Part shown: one piece after another, positions 61,027 to 64,000 of the stretch
Layout: every line of letters begins with the position of its first letter
How positions within the stretch are numbered: the first letter of the stretch is position 1
Source: Eucommia ulmoides
Taxonomy: Eukaryota; Streptophyta; Magnoliopsida; Garryales; Eucommiaceae
NCBI GenBank assembly: GCA_016647705.1
Contig: CM028326.1
Location: 41,928,546 to 41,992,545 of the forward strand
Direction of reading: 5' to 3'
DNA: 64,000 bases
Made by a program: the position numbers and the translations under genes
The notes under the pieces: generated by a model
Told to the model about the DNA's origin: nothing
What the model saw: only the letters and a program-made list of their open reading frames with translations
Databases searched by the model: none

Positions 61027-61680
61027 ATGTCTTCTCCTTCTAGCCCTCGATCAAATTCTACTCAAGCAACTATGTATGCTTTTCTTCTACATTAAATCCA
61101 AAATGATCATCTTCTCAATCATCCAGTGGCTCCACTAACCACAAACAGTACTATTGTGATTGGAAACACTGTTGTCCCTAGAACTACACTTATTTCTTTG
61201 AATGTCTCTTCTCAAATTTTCTTCAAATTAACTAACGATAGAGTCAATTATTCCTCTTAGAAGTCCCAAATGACTAATCTTCTATTTGGTTATGATCTTC
61301 TTGGTTTTGTTGATGGTTCAAACCCATCTCCACCCCGAACAGATCCGACATATCAAGATCTTCTTGTACTTCTCGGCATTCAAGCTACAGTCCATAGTGC
61401 AATTGGTCCTACCATAAATAATTGCTCAACCTTTGCAGATGTTTGGCACAAGCTTCAAGCAAGCTATACAAACCGATCCAACACCAGGAGGCTGATACTT
61501 CTATCAACATTGATGAAAATAACCAAGGAAGGTACTTCTGTATCTGAATATATAACAAGGATCAAAAGTGTTATTGACAATCTAACCTTAACTGGTCATC
61601 CCATGAGCAACAAAGAGATAATTGGCCATACTCTCAATGGCCTTCAAGATGGAAAAAAAAAAAAAAAAAAAAAGAACTGA
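61027..61680 (+). pseudogene. copia gag (broken)
   Basis: The likely start is ATG 61027 (MSSPSSPRSNSTQATMYAFL), with stops soon after. The main open part, 61270-61680, reads KLQASYTNRSNTRRLILLST, then SEYITRIKSVIDNL and ELIIGHTLNGL-like helices typical of copia gag (UBN2-type). It ends in the poly-A run at 61652. Confidence 0.75.
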
Positions 61681-61979
61681 TAGCTATTATTTAGGTTTAA
61701 GACTCAACCATCAAATTTGAAGATCTCTATGACAAATTGTTAGATGAAGAAATGATTCAGAAACGTGGTGAAATAAAAAAGATGGAAATCCCTATCACTG
61801 CTCAATTTACTCAACGAAGTAATGGGAACAGTCCCAATGGAGCTTTTCCTCATCATCAATTTTTTTTCTCTACCAACAAATCACCTAAAAGATCTTTCTA
61901 TCAAGGTAATCTCTATAATTCCAAAGTTTTTCCTCACTAATCAAATTCTTGGAGACCTAACCTTCAGCAGGGATAACAC

Positions 61980-62225
61980 AAAGTTATTTGTCAATTATGT
62001 GACAAAATCGGCCTTTATGCAAAATTGTGTCGCTCAAAATCGAAACCAACCCAATAACAATATTGGCTGCAAGCCAACATGATCACTACTGAAGCGGGCA
62101 CCTCAAATGAAAACTGGGTTCTCGACTCTGGAGCAAACCATCGCATTATCTCGAATCTAAAGAATCTATTCATGCATTCCAATTATGCAGGACCTGATGA
62201 TATTATTGTCGGCAATGGGAAATGG
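61980..62225 (+). pseudogene. copia zinc knuckle and protease start
   Basis: About 61985-62030 reads VICQLCDKIGLYAKLCRS, a C-C-x-C knuckle whose His has become Leu. 62118-62146 reads VLDSGANHRI, the copia protease active-site motif D-S-G-A. The following segment is broken. Confidence 0.7.
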
Positions 62226-62299
62226 TATCTCTATCTCTCATATTGGAACCTCTAAACTACATACATCTACTACTATATTTTCTTTAAATAATATTATGT

Positions 62300-63493
62300 G
62301 TGCTCCTTCAATTAAAAAAAAAAAAAAGTCTCATTTCCGTCTCTAAATTCTGTAACCAAAATAAGACTTCAATTGAATTTTTTCCTCATAATTTTCTTGT
62401 AAAGGACATGAGTACGGGGGCATCCTTGGTACGCGACCGGAATATGAATAAACTTTGTGAATGGTCACAATCAACTACACCCTCACTATCTGCTCATCTT
62501 ACTGCGACATCAACCTTGTGGCATCAGCTCCTCGTTCATCCATCTATTCCCATTCAAGAAAAGCTTCTTGTCGGTAAAAACTTCTCCTGTCTAAATTCAT
62601 CTTCTTGTCAGTTTCACAGTGATTCCTGTGCTTGTAACAAAAGTCACAAATTATCGTTTAAAGTTTCTTCTATTAAATGTAACAAACCTTATCAATTTAT
62701 TTAATCAGATGTATAACGGCCATCTCCAATCACTTCAGTTGATCAAAATCGATATTATGTAATCTTTGTTGACTACTTTACGAAATATACCTGATTTTAT
62801 CCCATCAAACTAAAATCTGATGTTACCGTAATTTTTTAACGCTTTAAAGCTTTAATTGAAATTTTTTTCAACACAAAAATCAAAACGTTATACATTGACG
62901 GAGGTAGTGAATATCAATCCTTGACACATGTACTTGCCAAATTTGGTATTTAGTATCTCACATCGCTTACTTACACTCCTGAACATGTCGGCTCTGCCAA
63001 ATGGAAACATCGTCATATCATTGAAATGTGACTCACTCTTCTCCACCAAGCTTCTGTTCCTCTTCATTTTTAGTCCTTTAGCTTCCAAACTACCACTTAT
63101 CTCATAAATCGCATGCCGCCACCCACCATCTATTTCGACACTCTGTTTCGCAAATTATTTTGTCATCATCCTAATTACGATTCTTTCCATATGTTTGGTT
63201 GTCTCTGTTATCCATGGCTTCGTCCCTATACTTCTCATAAATCGGAACCCCGATCTCGACCTTGTGTGTTTCTCGGCTATTCTATTGCCAATCACGCTTT
63301 TTATTGTTTCGACCCCCAAATCAATAAAATGTTTGTCTCCCGCCATGTTAAATCTGAAGAAACAATATTTCATTTTAAAAATGTTTCTCACATTACTCCT
63401 AAGATCGACTCTATATTCTCCCATCACTTTTTCTCATCTTTCTTCAATCTTCCTCAAATCAAAACTCCAAGATTTTCGATCCCACGCAAGTAA
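62300..63493 (+). pseudogene. copia pre-integrase and integrase fragments
   Basis: 62515-62650 reads LWHQLLVHPSIPIQEKLL and CQFHSDSCACNKSHKL, the His/Cys pre-integrase finger. 63113-63493 reads DSFHMFGCLCYPWLRPY, then CVFLGYSIANHAFYCFD, the integrase C-terminal region before reverse transcriptase. The middle of integrase (62700-63100) is broken by stops. Confidence 0.75.
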
Positions 63494-63563
63494 CCGCCTC
63501 CCTATAAACCATGATTCCCCTCGATCGAAACACCACCATATTGATTCCCATGCACACCACAAC

Positions 63564-64000
63564 TGTTAGAGTATACCCCAAGTCACTGAGTTCACCGACC
63601 GAGTTCACCCACCGAACTAAGTTCACCTAGTACCAATTTTCATAATATTATTTCCTAATTTAAATTAGTATTTAAGTTGTTTCCCTATTGTATTTGTATT
63701 TTCTTTTATTGTTCTTCATCTATTTGTATAAATAGTGAAGCTTTGATATTAATTAAATATACAAGCCATTCTATTATCTCTATATGGTATCAAAGCATTC
63801 GATTCAAAAACCTTAGCCACCTATAGAGAGAGAAAGTTTACATCAGCCGCCGGCCTTCATGGCCTCTGGCTACGAACTCCAATGGCGACTGTCATGAAAC
63901 AAGTTCTCCTACCCAATTTTCAATTTTTCTACTATTTACTCTTTTGAACTCACATCTCTCTCTCTCTCTCTCTCTCTCATCGTCTTCCTCTTACCTTTTC
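63564..64000 (+). mobile_element. 5' end of another Ty1/copia element (LTR, primer site, leader)
   Basis: The LTR runs from TGTTAGAGTATACCCC (63564) to about 63784, with TATAAATA near 63726. The primer-binding site TGGTATCAAAGC follows at 63785-63796. The leader then contains ATGGCCTCTGG near 63858 and a TC microsatellite at 63954-63978. The body lies beyond the right edge. It begins exactly where the previous copia element stops, so it probably inserted into it. Confidence 0.8.

Larger units (their letters stand above)
60856..63563 (+). mobile_element. Ty1/copia retrotransposon, plus strand, decayed
   Basis: A possible short 5' LTR (60856 to about 60955, starting TGTTAATTAATC) is followed by a degraded primer-binding site (TACTACCAGAGC), then gag, a degraded zinc knuckle, protease and integrase pieces in order. 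Reverse transcriptase is missing: the element is cut by the next LTR at 63564. Poly-A runs at 61652-61672 and 62316-62328 disrupt the frames. Confidence 0.8.

Overview
The window looks like repeat-rich nuclear DNA from a flowering plant, probably a eudicot. It has AT-rich intergenic sequence, canonical GT-AG introns, and many nested retrotransposons and DNA transposons. Transposon families present include Tat/Ogre-like Ty3/gypsy, Ty1/copia, Tekay-like LTRs, CACTA, hAT, Harbinger-like MITEs, Mutator-like elements and a Helitron. No bacterial-type operons, rRNA genes, tRNA genes or CRISPR arrays were seen. Only two genes look functional or nearly so: a six-exon gamma-glutamyltranspeptidase gene on the minus strand (26510-31972) and the transposase gene of a structurally complete hAT element (50161-54238).

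Layout. 1-7992: internal region of a decayed Tat-type Ty3/gypsy element on the minus strand, with gag split by a 1386-bp insertion (5228-6613) between GTACAT repeats. 7995-15616: two Tat-like LTR copies, the second carrying a Mutator-like inverted-repeat element (11481-13094). 16690-26350: a minus-strand Ty1/copia element with its integrase region interrupted by a CACTA element (19076-23942, 3-bp duplication ATA). 26510-31972: the GGT gene, with an in-frame 204-bp tandem duplication and a one-base frameshift in exon 1 and a MITE (31992-32457) about 20 bp upstream of the start codon. About 33490-37986: a Helitron-like element with a textbook 3' hairpin and CTAG end. 38263-39515: another long inverted-repeat element. 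40200-40627: a fold-back with a 28-bp tandem repeat in its loop.

41013-60302: one very large nested LTR retrotransposon. Its 456- and 463-bp LTRs are bounded by GAAGT duplications, and no gag or pol was seen inside it, so it resembles a large non-autonomous (LARD-type) element. Nested in it are a MITE (41791-42529), a 2.8-kb Tekay-like solo LTR (44461-47296, duplication GTAAG), a mosaic of further Tekay-like LTR pieces (47864-56271), and the hAT element inside that mosaic. The order of events reads from the nesting: the large element came first, then the LTR insertions, then hAT with perfect 8-bp duplications. 60534-60732 holds a cluster of short inverted motifs. 60856-63563 is a decayed plus-strand copia element, and at 63564 the 5' LTR of another copia element begins and runs off the window.

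The least explained signals are the following: a palindrome (core CACCGCCTAGGCGGTG) arrayed in two apparently unrelated LTR-like elements 40 kb apart; arrays of hairpins with compensatory changes in a Tekay-like LTR; and the duplicated exon 1 of the GGT gene. All identifications are from reading sequence by eye; no database was searched.
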